This document shows, one piece after another, positions 1-7,840 of a stretch of DNA of 22,261 bases. This stretch comes from JANXVV01 sp038230975. GTDB taxonomy: Bacteria > Planctomycetota > Phycisphaerae > Tepidisphaerales > Tepidisphaeraceae. The translations under genes were made by a program, and so were the position numbers. The first letter of the stretch is position 1. Each line of letters starts with the position of its first letter. The notes below the pieces were generated by a model that was not told the DNA's origin, made no database searches, and saw only the letters and a program-made list of their open reading frames with translations. The stretch covers positions 1 to 22,261 of the forward strand of contig JBBRMF010000061.1 of NCBI GenBank assembly GCA_038230975.1, written 5' to 3'.

Positions 1-38
1 AGCGACGTGAGCGTCGCCAGTTCAATATCCGCGTCCAT
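1..38 (-). CDS. N-terminus of an unidentified protein, cut by the window edge
   Basis: Only the first twelve codons are visible, reading MDADIELATLTS. The start is supported by a strong purine-rich ribosome binding site (AAGGAAGG at 47-54, minus strand) about 8 nt before the ATG. The gene lies downstream of the HTH/membrane protein on the same strand with a gap of about 137 bp, so co-transcription is possible. A direct repeat CCTTGATCA (51-59 and 61-69, plus strand) overlaps the upstream edge of the binding site. The fragment is too short to identify a family. Confidence 0.6.
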   Translation of the reverse strand, partial: MDADIELATLTS

Positions 39-100
39 GCGTGATTCCTTCCTTGATCATCCTTGATCAATGGATTTCATTCATACCCCAACTAATGGTA

Positions 101-117
101 GATTCCAATCTGGAATC
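101..117 (-). terminator. Small hairpin downstream of the HTH/membrane gene
   Basis: A perfect 7-bp stem GATTCCA..TGGAATC with a 3-nt loop lies about 60 nt after the stop of the HTH/membrane gene. There is no T-run on the minus strand, so intrinsic termination is doubtful. It could also be a processing or pausing hairpin before the next gene. Confidence 0.25.
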
Positions 118-175
118 AGCGACTTTCGCGGAGAGCCAGAAATCTAATTTGAACTACGGTGAAATAGTTCGATCT

Positions 176-1156
176 TTATCGACTGGTGGTTTTGCCAAGC
201 ATCCAGCCACCCGCGAAGAAGACAATCGCGCCGACGACCGCGCCACCGAGGTACAAAATACCCTTGGAGGTTGCTCCTGGCGCTGCGTGCATGAGTTCGT
301 GGACGGCATCCGGATGCACGCCCAACACGGCGTTGGCGACGACAAATCCGCCGAATAGAACGATTAACGCTCCGAACAATGCCAAACCACCAAAAGCCCC
401 GGCCATGGGGTCCGCAGCTTCAACGTACACCGGGGCGGCCAGTCGCGAGCGATTGACGACGCCGGCACCGGACAGTTGATCCATGCCTACGCCGCTGTCC
501 ATCTGGGCAGGACGCCGAAGCGTTGCGCCGGCAGCGGTGCCGGCGACGGAACCGCCTGGATTAAACTCGTCGATCAGTTCTGCACCGAGGCTTGTGTCAT
601 CGCTTTCGCGGGTCAGATCAAGCAAGCCGGAACCCGAACCAACGCCTTCCAGGTTCACCTGCTCGTGCAAGCCAGAGCCGATGGACGTTTGAGCAAGCGG
701 GTCGGCCTTATGAGCATCATCCACGTCAAAAACCGTGATGCCGCCTGCGCGCGTACCGGCAGCACTGCCGCCGCCTGAACGGCCGGGAGACGGCACACCC
801 CCGAGCGAGCCAGACAGACCCAAGTCTGCGGCAAGCGCGGTGTCTTCCTTCATCATTGCGCCACCGGGGGATCGACCGAAGTCGGTATCTGCCAATGAAA
901 TCACACCGCTGCCACTGGCACCGATATCCTGCATGCCGATGGCGGCTCCGCTGTCGGAACCCCCCATGTCAGATCGAGCCCCACCGCTGGCCAGATCATT
1001 TTTGAGCTGATCGACCTGATCGGCCTTAAACATCAGACGCGGGCCATCGCGGAATTCGCGTAGACGCCCTTCGCGGGCGAACTGACGAACTTCCTCCTCG
1101 GTTTTTCCGAGCGAGGCCTTGGTCTCCTCGAGCGTGTAGAACATTTTGGCCATCAT
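176..1156 (-). CDS. HTH-domain protein with Gly/Ser-rich linker and two C-terminal membrane segments
   Basis: The protein has 326 residues in three parts. Residues about 5-55 (FYTLEETKASLGKTEEEVRQ onward) look like a MerR/excisionase-type winged helix-turn-helix. Residues about 56-245 are a Gly/Ser/Asp-rich linker, probably disordered. The C-terminus has two hydrophobic segments, about 252-278 and 299-322, which should anchor it in the inner membrane. The start follows an AGGAG ribosome binding site with 8-nt spacing; the second ATG one codon later is an alternative. The helix-turn-helix fold is inferred by eye, and whether it binds DNA or serves as a protein-protein module is open. Such domains on membrane proteins occur in planctomycete hypothetical proteins. 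It follows a small membrane protein after a 58-bp gap on the same strand, so the two may share a transcript. No specific function is assigned. Confidence 0.8.
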   Translation of the reverse strand: MMAKMFYTLEETKASLGKTEEEVRQFAREGRLREFRDGPRLMFKADQVDQLKNDLASGGARSDMGGSDSGAAIGMQDIGASGSGVISLADTDFGRSPGGAMMKEDTALAADLGLSGSLGGVPSPGRSGGGSAAGTRAGGITVFDVDDAHKADPLAQTSIGSGLHEQVNLEGVGSGSGLLDLTRESDDTSLGAELIDEFNPGGSVAGTAAGATLRRPAQMDSGVGMDQLSGAGVVNRSRLAAPVYVEAADPMAGAFGGLALFGALIVLFGGFVVANAVLGVHPDAVHELMHAAPGATSKGILYLGGAVVGAIVFFAGGWMLGKTTSR

Positions 1157-1214
1157 GGTGCGGACTCCTAAGTGGATGCCTGGCGACTTCTTTGATCAAA
1201 TCAGTTTACTCTGG

Positions 1215-1649
1215 CTACTTCTGTATCTCCGGATTATTCGCAGGCACGTTTTCCTCGACTTTGCGGAAACCCTGCTTTTCCTTTTCGACCAGTTTACGAA
1301 TTTCTTCGGTGGGTGGCCATGTGCTCATGTCGTGAAGCTTGCGGTCATATTCGTAAGACCGGGCGGCGACAAACTGAAGCCGACGTTCGCCGGGCATGTA
1401 CTGATAGGCAACCAGCGTTTTGGCGTCGACATCCAACAAATAACAGCCCCATTGTCTTTCGGCTAACTGCCCGGGCATGACGAAAACACCAGCCCCACCG
1501 GCAATCGGGCCTTGATTCTCCCCGAAGGCATTCGGGATGAATGATGGCATGCTTCCGCGCGACAGCATGGCGATCAAAATACCGCCGAGAAGGATTGCAT
1601 TGGCCCAAAGTGCCAGGGCAATCGGATTTCTGGGGGATGAAGGCTGCAT
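1215..1649 (-). CDS. Small membrane-anchored hypothetical protein
   Basis: From the ATG chosen here the product has 144 residues: a short N-terminus, one hydrophobic segment at about 11-29 (IALALWANAILLGGILIAML), then a soluble domain of about 110 residues. The orientation (anchor at the N-terminus, domain outside the cytoplasm) is inferred. The soluble part carries GVFVMPGQLAERQWGCYLLD, a possible β-rich region, and ends with a charged helix (PPTEEIRKLVEKEK). A GTG at 1694 in the same frame would add 15 residues. Neither start has a clear Shine-Dalgarno sequence; the ATG is preferred because it puts the hydrophobic segment near the N-terminus. A σ70-like promoter lies upstream at 1748-1775. 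I do not recognise a characterised family. It lies 58 bp upstream of the HTH/membrane gene and probably shares its transcript. Confidence 0.7.
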   Translation of the reverse strand: MQPSSPRNPIALALWANAILLGGILIAMLSRGSMPSFIPNAFGENQGPIAGGAGVFVMPGQLAERQWGCYLLDVDAKTLVAYQYMPGERRLQFVAARSYEYDRKLHDMSTWPPTEEIRKLVEKEKQGFRKVEENVPANNPEIQK

Positions 1650-1747
1650 GGGAAAGCTCAATGGTGAGACGACACGCGTGACATTTATTGGCACTTCAGC
1701 GATACCGGCGATAAATCAGTTCCGGCGATCAGCCGAATGTGTTGTAT

Positions 1748-1775
1748 ATTATACGCCCTGCCCCCGGACTCGCAA
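1748..1775 (-). promoter_or_regulatory. σ70-like promoter for the small membrane protein gene
   Basis: On the minus strand a perfect TATAAT (1748-1753) is preceded, after 16 nt, by TTGCGA (1770-1775), which matches 4 of 6 bases of the -35 consensus. Transcription would start near 1741, giving a leader of about 90 nt to the ATG at 1649. Assigned by consensus only. Confidence 0.5.
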
Positions 1776-1835
1776 GTTTAAAGGGGCTCTGGTAACAGGC
1801 TCGGATGCGCGACAGAATCTGCGGCATTGACGTAG

Positions 1836-2014
1836 CATGGCCAACTTGGCCATGGATTGCGGTACGCCGCAATCTGGGCGGGTACTCTCGCCAATCAAGC
1901 AAGAGCGAAGCGCTCTTTTGTCTATTTCGGGAAAAGATCGCTACGCTCTTGCGGATTCGATCCGAGTACGGATCGAAATCGCGGCGTACCGCGAACATGG
2001 GCAAGATGCCCATG
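1836..2014. repeat. Composite palindromic element with five hairpins nested in larger inverted repeats
   Basis: This fills the gap between the divergent small membrane protein and phosphoesterase genes. It contains five near-adjacent perfect hairpins: 1836-1854 (9-bp stem, 1-nt spacer), 1855-1874 (8 bp, TACG loop), 1901-1917 (7 bp, 3-nt loop), 1956-1977 (9 bp, 4-nt loop) and 1996-2014 (8 bp, 3-nt loop). A 12-bp inverted repeat (1859-1870 with 1981-1992) encloses the centre. The two outer hairpins are also imperfect complements of each other, so the whole 180 bp can fold as one large cruciform or RNA structure. The element is open in one frame and artificially extends the phosphoesterase reading frame upstream. 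It may be a REP/MITE-like dispersed element. Confidence 0.7.
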
Positions 2015-2049
2015 CCACATTAATCACGCACCCAACAAGTTCCAAATTC

Positions 2050-2919
2050 ATGCGCCGGAAACAGTGGTTCACCATTCCGATTCCTTCCCTGATGGACAAA
2101 GTGGACTCATCGGCCAAAGGATTAGAGATTTCTCACGACCGAGCCGGTCCGTGGATTCAGATTGGGATGCCGCGACGATTGGTGTGGAAACGGGCAAGCC
2201 TCCCCTTTCAAGAAATGCCGACATCATTGAACGGGTTACGCATTCTACATCTTTCGGACCTGCATTTGGGCAGAAAATGGGGAAAGCCATATGACGTGTT
2301 TCTGAATAAGCTTCAGGAAGACCCGCCGGACCTGATCTTTTTCACGGGTGACTTCGTGGAGGATCGATACGACCATCGCGGGGCGTTGCCGACGGTGCGA
2401 CGTTTTCTTGCGGGCTTGAAGGCCAGGCATGGCATCTATGCAATCTTCGGCAATCATGATCCGGATGTGATGTATGCGTATTTGCGCGATACGGGAATCC
2501 GATTCATCACGCATCAGCGGGAAATCATTACGATTGCGGATGCAAGGATAGAGTTGATCGGTTTTCCGGGTCAGGCGCGGCACGATCTGGACCCGGATTT
2601 CGTCGCCAGCCTGCCCTTGCGCGAAGCCGGCTTGCCGCGAATTGTGTTAAGCCATTACCCGGATCTGTTGGGTGCCGCGCTTCCGCTCGAGCCGGATCTT
2701 TACCTATGCGGCCACACGCACGGCGGGCAGATTTGTCTTCCCAACGGTTGGCCGGGTCTGACCCACGATGGAATGCCCCGGCGATTCAGCAAGGGCATTC
2801 ACCGCGTCGGGCAAACGTGGTACGCCGTCAGCAATGGATTTGGATTTACCGGCATATCCATTCGACTCTTCTGCCCGGCGGAAGTGGTGGAGTTTGTGCT
2901 GCGTGGCGGGCAAGAATGA
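2050..2919 (+). CDS. Calcineurin-like metallophosphoesterase (YkuE-type)
   Basis: This is a 289-residue metal-dependent phosphoesterase, the only plus-strand gene in the window. All signature blocks are present in order: DLH at 70-72 (LHLSDLHLG), GD at 100-101 (FFTGDF), GNHD at 134-137, H202 (LSHYPD) and GHTHGGQ at 221-227. These residues coordinate a two-metal centre. The arrangement, with GHTHGGQ near the C-terminus, matches the YkuE/LpxG-like branch whose members act on phosphodiester or pyrophosphate substrates, some of them lipid precursors. The actual substrate cannot be read. The frame is open back to 1837, but that part lies in a palindromic intergenic element, so translation probably begins at 2050 or at the next ATG, 2092; neither has a strong ribosome binding site. 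No membrane segment is visible at the N-terminus. It converges with the NUDIX gene. Confidence 0.88.
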   Translation: MRRKQWFTIPIPSLMDKVDSSAKGLEISHDRAGPWIQIGMPRRLVWKRASLPFQEMPTSLNGLRILHLSDLHLGRKWGKPYDVFLNKLQEDPPDLIFFTGDFVEDRYDHRGALPTVRRFLAGLKARHGIYAIFGNHDPDVMYAYLRDTGIRFITHQREIITIADARIELIGFPGQARHDLDPDFVASLPLREAGLPRIVLSHYPDLLGAALPLEPDLYLCGHTHGGQICLPNGWPGLTHDGMPRRFSKGIHRVGQTWYAVSNGFGFTGISIRLFCPAEVVEFVLRGGQE

Positions 2920-2926
2920 ACTCTTC

Positions 2927-3092
2927 GGGTTCGCTTTAGCGGACGGAATCGCTCCTGCAGAAAATCCTCCCCACGAAGAGCCACGATCAAACACGAGTTA
3001 AGTGGAAGAATTGGGGAGCACTTTCCGCCGAGGAAATTTTTAGTTCGTGAAACGTTCTGCGCGGCTGAGATTCCGTCCGCTAAAGCGGACCC
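2927..3092. repeat. Long inverted repeat between convergent genes
   Basis: Two 24-nt arms (2927-2950 and 3069-3092) are complementary at 23 positions. The one mismatch is a T/G pair that would still pair in RNA. The arms contain the core CGCTTTAGCGGACGGAATC, and 118 nt separate them. The element sits 7 nt after the phosphoesterase stop and 6 nt after the NUDIX stop, so it fills the convergent gap exactly and could act as a two-way terminator. No T-run follows either arm. Confidence 0.7.
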
Positions 3093-3098
3093 TACGAA

Positions 3099-3638
3099 TT
3101 AAAAACGTAGTGCGTGTCGCTGCCACATCATGATTCCAACCAGGGTCAGACCATCCATCAACTCGTTTCTGGCGAGCATTCCTTCAATTTCCGATGGGTC
3201 GAACCATCGCACATCATGGATTTCACCGGGGATGCGCTGGGCGGTTTCTGTAGTGCCCGTGGCTAGAAACAAGTGAAAAGTTTGGGTGGTCGTGGCGGGA
3301 TTCGGATGATAGGAATAGAGCAATTCATATTTCTCGGCGGCGTAACCGGTTTCTTCGCGCAGCTCTCGAATGATGGCCGCCTCGGGGGTTTCGCCTTCTT
3401 CCATCCCGCCGGCAGGCAAGGACCAAAGTAGCTTTTGCACCGGGTGCCGCCATTGTTGAACGAGGAGCACACGACCGTTTGTATCCACCGCGACGACCCC
3501 GGCCGCATGGCGGGGATGTTCGATGACGTAATAATCCACCTCGTGCCCGTGAGGATGGCGGAGCTTGTCCAGCTTCACGCCATAGTGTGGTGTGCGGAGG
3601 ACAGATTCGCTTCGCAATTTTCGCCAGATGTAATCCAT
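3099..3638 (-). CDS. NUDIX hydrolase, ADP-ribose pyrophosphatase type
   Basis: This is a 179-residue NUDIX enzyme. The NUDIX box is complete at residues 77-99: G77, E83, then RELREETGY from 91, with the metal-binding glutamates present. The preceding β-strands (AGVVAVDTNGRVLLVQQWRH, with LPAGG just before the box) are typical of ADP-sugar pyrophosphatases, which hydrolyse ADP-ribose and related nucleotide sugars to AMP and a sugar phosphate. Subfamily is inferred from this layout. An in-frame ATG at 3665 lies inside a hairpin; the ATG at 3638 is chosen because the protein then begins MDYIWRKLRSE, a normal NUDIX N-terminus. The gene follows SMC at a 60-bp distance on the same strand and may be expressed by read-through past that hairpin. 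Confidence 0.88.
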   Translation of the reverse strand: MDYIWRKLRSESVLRTPHYGVKLDKLRHPHGHEVDYYVIEHPRHAAGVVAVDTNGRVLLVQQWRHPVQKLLWSLPAGGMEEGETPEAAIIRELREETGYAAEKYELLYSYHPNPATTTQTFHLFLATGTTETAQRIPGEIHDVRWFDPSEIEGMLARNELMDGLTLVGIMMWQRHALRF

Positions 3639-3648
3639 GAGGATTTTC

Positions 3649-3689
3649 CGGTTCCCTCCCCCCATGTACTCATGGGGCGGAGGGAACCG
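3649..3689. terminator. Strong hairpin between SMC and the NUDIX gene
   Basis: Arms 3649-3666 and 3671-3689 pair along 18 bp with a single bulged base and a 4-nt loop (TACT). The hairpin starts 10 nt after the SMC stop and ends 11 nt before the NUDIX start at 3638. No T-run follows on the minus strand, so it may attenuate, protect the SMC mRNA end, or hide an upstream NUDIX start rather than act as a classical terminator. Confidence 0.6.
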
Positions 3690-3698
3690 ATGCTCGCT

Positions 3699-6600
3699 TC
3701 ATGCCGCCGCGTATTCTTTTTCCACCTTCTTTTCGGCATCTTTGATTCTACCGGTCGAATCCACTTGATCGAACTTCACCGCCACGCGCTTGCTGACGCC
3801 TTGCTCCTGCATGGTCACGCCGTACAGCACGTCGGCAATCTGCATGGTGCGCTTGGAGTGCGTAATGACGATGAACTGCGACTGCTCGAGGAATTCCTGC
3901 ACGATCAGGTTGAACCGCTCATTGTTGGCTTCATCCAAGGCGGCATCCACTTCGTCCAGGATGCAGAACGGGGAGGGTTTGCTCTTGAAGATGCTCATCA
4001 GCAGGGCCACGCAGGTCATGGTTTTTTCACCGCCGCTGAGTTGGCTGATGCTCACCGGTTTTTTGCCGGGTGGGCGGGCAATGATTTCGATGCCGGCATC
4101 CAGCACATCGATTTTTTTCATCATGGGCAACATCGTGTGACCATCCGGGCCGAGGTGCTTTTCGGCTTTTTTATCTTCGACTTCGGTTTCCAGGAAAATG
4201 TCAGCCGACCCACCCCCGAACAGCTTGCGGAACAGGCCCTGGAAATGCTCGCGAACGGTGTTGAAGGTTTGCTCAAACCGGATGCTGCTCTCAATGTTGA
4301 TCTCTTCGATCAACTGCTCCAATTGCAGTTTGCTGGACGTAAGATCCGTCACCTGCGTGCTGAGGAAACCGGACCGCTGCTCGAGTTCTTCCAGTTCCGC
4401 GATGGCATCGATATTGACGTTACCGAGACGATGTATTTTGTCGCGCAGTTCTTTGATTTCGACGGTGACGGCGTCCCAATCCATCTCCGCGGGTTGATAC
4501 CCTTCCCCGACGCTGCCATCCTCTTTTGGCGCGGTGAATTCGGCATATTTCGCGGGGAGATCGAGCTGCAATTCCTCTTGCGTGCGCGTGACGAGCGTCT
4601 CCAATCGCACGCGCACTTCGCTCAGTTGAATTTGCAGTTGATGCAGGGATTGCTCGACTTCGGCATGCGTCGCCCGAAGCGCTTCGACGCGACTATTCAG
4701 GGTCTGGACCCGTTCGCCGAGCTCTTTCACCGCGACGACGAGCGATTCCATCTGCCTGGATAGATTCTGTTGCTGCTCATGCAGGGCACGCTCAGCTTCT
4801 TCTGCGGTGGCCAATTCATCGGTGATTTTGTCGCGTCGGGTTGTCAGGGATTCGGCGGAAGACATCACGCGCTGCATCTGCTGGGCCAGTTCCGCCTTTT
4901 GCGCGGTCAACCTCTGCACATGCTGCTGGCAAGCCAACTGTTTTTCCTGAACCTGACCCAACTGAACGCGCGATGCGGTTAGCTCTTCGCCCCACTGCTT
5001 CAAATTCTCGGCAGTTTCAGCCAGGGCAACCGTCTGCTCTTCGACCTTCTGCTGGCGAGTTGATTGATCCGTTTCAAACGCGGTTCGTTCTTCGCCGAGC
5101 TTTTGCTCGCGGGTGGCCAATTTGCTGATTTGATCGAGAAAACCCTGCAATTCACGATCGAGCACGGGTTGTTCACGTCGCAGCGAGCCTTGTTTATCCT
5201 GATTCTGGGCGATGCTGCTGGTGAGTTGAACTTTCTCGGTGTTGGCCTGGTAGACGGCGTTGCGGAGCGAATTGATGTTCTCTTCCATCTCGCGCGCCTG
5301 GCTGTTGCCGTGACTGACTTCTTCAATCAACCGGGCGATCCGCTGATCGACATCCGCTATTTGAAGCGTCAATGCTTCGAGTTCCGAACGCCGTGAGAGC
5401 AGCCCCATTGCGGCACCCAACGGGCCACAGCGAAGTGTGCCATCGGCTTCAAGCACTTCACCGGCCGGGGTCACGAACCGCCAACCGCGCGGGCCAGTAG
5501 ATTGCAGTTCGCGGGCATCGGCGAGGGAGTCAACGACGATCGTGCGGCCCAGAATATGGCGGGCAACGGCTGAATCTTCGGGCTGGAAACGGACCAGGTC
5601 GACTGCGAACCGGATTTTTTGCGGGTGGAGGTTCCAGTCGTAAGTTGCTTGGAAATCGGCACCGGGTTCCTGGTTAAATGTGATTGCCGAGGCGGGGATT
5701 CCCATGCCGCCGGTGAGGGTGAGGGGTTCGGGGATGGCTAAGCCGGCGAGCGGCAAAATGGGCGTGCCGGGGAGGCGATCGGCACAGATGATGTTGACGC
5801 GGCCTTCGAGGTTCTCAAACGCGGGGCATGTGGCAGCGGCGAGAGAATCGTTCGTAACGAGCCATTGATCGCGACCGTCAAGCGCGGCTTCGATGATGTG
5901 TGCATGCTCGACATCCACGCGCAAAACATCTGCCACGAGCCCGCGAATGAAGCTGAATTTTTGCTCGCGATGCCGCAATACACTCTTGACGCCTTCGCTG
6001 ATTCCTTCGCGTTTGGCTTCCAGATCCTGAAGCAGTCTTTGACGCGAGTTCAATCCGCTGCGATGTTCTTTTGCAGCACCAAGCTGCTCGGCGAGGTTGG
6101 CGATTTGCTTGCCGAGATCAGCCGCGTCATTGCGACGATCGTTCAGTTGCTCCTGGCGTTCGGCGATGATCGTTTGGGCAGCTTCCAACTTCTGCTGCAA
6201 ATCACTCCGCTGCACCTCGAGCTTTTCGATTTCGTCGACGACGATGCGGCGGCGGTCCGAAATGCGTGTTTGTTGCGTGGCGATATTCTTGCGTTCGATA
6301 TCAATCGAGCTGATGGCGCTGTTGGTTTGCGCCAGCTTTCGCATCAGATCAAGTATCGCGGTTTTGTGCTGCTCGACTTCGCGATTGAGATTGTTGAGCG
6401 CCAACTGCCCATCGCGGAATGCGGCCTGGCGTTCTTCAATCAGCTTGCGATGACCGTTCAGTTCTTCGGTCAATCGGGCCAGCGTGCCGGTTTCTTCGTT
6501 CAAAGAGGAAGCGGCGGTTTCGGATTTCTCGGAAAGTGCAGCCAGATCGCTCTCGAACTGCTCGACTTGATCGGCGATTTGTTCTAACTGCTGCCGGGCA

Positions 6601-7538
6601 TAGTGCTGCCGTTGCTTGGCGGATTGCAGGGCCGCCTTGGCCTGCACAAGGTCGTATTCAACCTGTTGCCGTTTTTGTGATTGAGCGTTGAACGCTTCAC
6701 GTTGCTCGGCCAACTCATTTTGCGATTTTGCCAGGTCGCCGGCCGCATCATCCAGGCGGAACTGCGCATCTTCTCGCTCCTGATCCAACTCCGTCAGATG
6801 GCTGCTATGCGTATGGTATTCTTTGAGGGCATAGGTCAGACGAAGATCGTTTAATCGCCCGACATACTCCTGATAATTCCGCGCCTTGCCCGCCTGCACT
6901 TTGACGCTCCGAAGCCGTTTTTCGACTTCTTCAACGATGTCGTTCACACGCAGCAGGTTCTGGTCGACTTTTTCGAGTTTGCGCTGGGCTTCTTTTTTGC
7001 GCTGTTTGAATTTGGAAATGCCGGCGGCTTCTTCGAAGATCAAACGGCGCTCGTCGGGGTTGGCTTCCAGCAATGCCGAAACGCGGCCCTGTTCAATCAC
7101 GCTGTAGGCGTCAACGCCCACACCGGTATCGAGGAATAATTCACGAATATCCTTCAGGCGGGAACTGGAATTGTTGACCTGATATTCGCTGGCTCCGTCG
7201 CGAAACAGACGACGACCGACCGCCACTTCATCCACATCAAGATTCAGCGTGCGCGTGCCATCGGCTTTCTTAGGGTTCTCAAAGACCAGAATGACTTCCG
7301 CCATCCCGGCTGGTTTGCGACCCCCGGAGCCGTTGAAGATCACGTCCATCATCGCTTCGCCGCGCAGGCTCTTGGCGGATTGCTCACCGAGAACCCATTT
7401 GAATGCGTCGACAACGTTTGACTTGCCGCAACCGTTCGGACCGACAATCCCGGTAATGGGAAAATTGAAGACGAATTCCGTCCGATCGGCGAAACTCTTG
7501 AATCCCTGAAGAATGAGCTTTTTGAGGCGCATCGACAT
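3699..7538 (-). CDS. smc: Chromosome segregation ATPase SMC
   Basis: This is the 1279-residue subunit of the bacterial condensin, which acts with ScpA and ScpB to compact and separate chromosomes. The N-terminal head begins MSMRLKKLILQGFKSFADRT and has the Walker A motif GPNGCGKSN at about 33-41. Coiled coils span roughly 170-500 and 710-1050, separated by a hinge at about 510-690. The C-terminal head has the ABC signature LSGGEKT (1167-1173), Walker B with the catalytic glutamate (CILDEVDAALDEAN, about 1192-1205) and the switch histidine (VITHSKRTM). The frame is open to 7577, but ATG 7538 is chosen because GGAGG stands 8 nt before it. It is about 100 residues longer than the usual 1150-1200, apparently in the coils. 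ScpA and ScpB are not nearby. The neighbouring NUDIX and FlgI-like genes suggest no functional link. Confidence 0.97.
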   Translation of the reverse strand: MSMRLKKLILQGFKSFADRTEFVFNFPITGIVGPNGCGKSNVVDAFKWVLGEQSAKSLRGEAMMDVIFNGSGGRKPAGMAEVILVFENPKKADGTRTLNLDVDEVAVGRRLFRDGASEYQVNNSSSRLKDIRELFLDTGVGVDAYSVIEQGRVSALLEANPDERRLIFEEAAGISKFKQRKKEAQRKLEKVDQNLLRVNDIVEEVEKRLRSVKVQAGKARNYQEYVGRLNDLRLTYALKEYHTHSSHLTELDQEREDAQFRLDDAAGDLAKSQNELAEQREAFNAQSQKRQQVEYDLVQAKAALQSAKQRQHYARQQLEQIADQVEQFESDLAALSEKSETAASSLNEETGTLARLTEELNGHRKLIEERQAAFRDGQLALNNLNREVEQHKTAILDLMRKLAQTNSAISSIDIERKNIATQQTRISDRRRIVVDEIEKLEVQRSDLQQKLEAAQTIIAERQEQLNDRRNDAADLGKQIANLAEQLGAAKEHRSGLNSRQRLLQDLEAKREGISEGVKSVLRHREQKFSFIRGLVADVLRVDVEHAHIIEAALDGRDQWLVTNDSLAAATCPAFENLEGRVNIICADRLPGTPILPLAGLAIPEPLTLTGGMGIPASAITFNQEPGADFQATYDWNLHPQKIRFAVDLVRFQPEDSAVARHILGRTIVVDSLADARELQSTGPRGWRFVTPAGEVLEADGTLRCGPLGAAMGLLSRRSELEALTLQIADVDQRIARLIEEVSHGNSQAREMEENINSLRNAVYQANTEKVQLTSSIAQNQDKQGSLRREQPVLDRELQGFLDQISKLATREQKLGEERTAFETDQSTRQQKVEEQTVALAETAENLKQWGEELTASRVQLGQVQEKQLACQQHVQRLTAQKAELAQQMQRVMSSAESLTTRRDKITDELATAEEAERALHEQQQNLSRQMESLVVAVKELGERVQTLNSRVEALRATHAEVEQSLHQLQIQLSEVRVRLETLVTRTQEELQLDLPAKYAEFTAPKEDGSVGEGYQPAEMDWDAVTVEIKELRDKIHRLGNVNIDAIAELEELEQRSGFLSTQVTDLTSSKLQLEQLIEEINIESSIRFEQTFNTVREHFQGLFRKLFGGGSADIFLETEVEDKKAEKHLGPDGHTMLPMMKKIDVLDAGIEIIARPPGKKPVSISQLSGGEKTMTCVALLMSIFKSKPSPFCILDEVDAALDEANNERFNLIVQEFLEQSQFIVITHSKRTMQIADVLYGVTMQEQGVSKRVAVKFDQVDSTGRIKDAEKKVEKEYAAA

Positions 7539-7546
7539 CGTGTGGT

Positions 7547-7551
7547 CCTCC
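7547..7551 (-). promoter_or_regulatory. Ribosome binding site that sets the SMC start
   Basis: GGAGG on the minus strand lies 8 nt before the ATG at 7538. It selects this start over the in-frame upstream ATGs at 7577 and 7553, and over the ATG two codons further in. Confidence 0.8.
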
Positions 7552-7640
7552 ATGACCGGTTCCAAAAGTTTCCGCAAATCAATGTCTTTTTCAGATCTTA
7601 TGCATCTCGATCGGTCCGCTTTGGAACCCGGGAATTTTGA

Positions 7641-7705
7641 GGTGGCGTGGGCGTCTCGCCCGCGTTTTCTTCAGAAAGAAGCACGGGCGAGACGCCCATG
7701 CCACC
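7641..7705. repeat. GC-rich inverted repeat upstream of SMC
   Basis: Arms 7641-7662 and 7684-7705 (22 nt each) pair fully except for one G/T wobble, with the core GGGCGTCTCGCCCG. The 21-nt centre can add a short stem (CTTC..GAAG). On the plus strand a run of six T follows within 3 nt, giving a terminator-like shape, yet no plus-strand gene ends here. The rest of the 7539-7840 gap shows no gene; it is AT-richer between 7706 and 7840. Confidence 0.75.
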
Positions 7706-7840
7706 ATTTTTTCCCAAACAATTTAGCCGTTCCTACGAAAGCACTCGCTCATAAGACACTATATCTGCGGGCAGTTTTGCTCCGGTCTACCATATCTAGT
7801 GTTACCGGGAGCATTTTGCACAAACTCCATTAAAATTCCA

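Noticed and set aside
1837..2049. Upstream extension of the phosphoesterase reading frame (71 extra codons)
   Set aside because: It is made of the palindromic intergenic element, reads unlike the family N-terminus, and better ATG starts exist at 2050 and 2092.
3435..4763. 442-codon open frame on the plus strand across the NUDIX and SMC genes
   Set aside because: Its product is His/Phe/Asp-rich without any domain, and it lies antisense to two well-supported genes whose codon pattern explains it.
5865..6587. 240-codon plus-strand frame inside SMC
   Set aside because: Antisense shadow of the SMC coiled coil, with no start signal or recognisable domain.
7541..7577. Longer SMC N-terminus (13 extra residues)
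   Set aside because: The GGAGG ribosome binding site 8 nt before ATG 7538 falls inside this extension, and SMC proteins normally begin at this point with MxLKKLxLxGFKSF.
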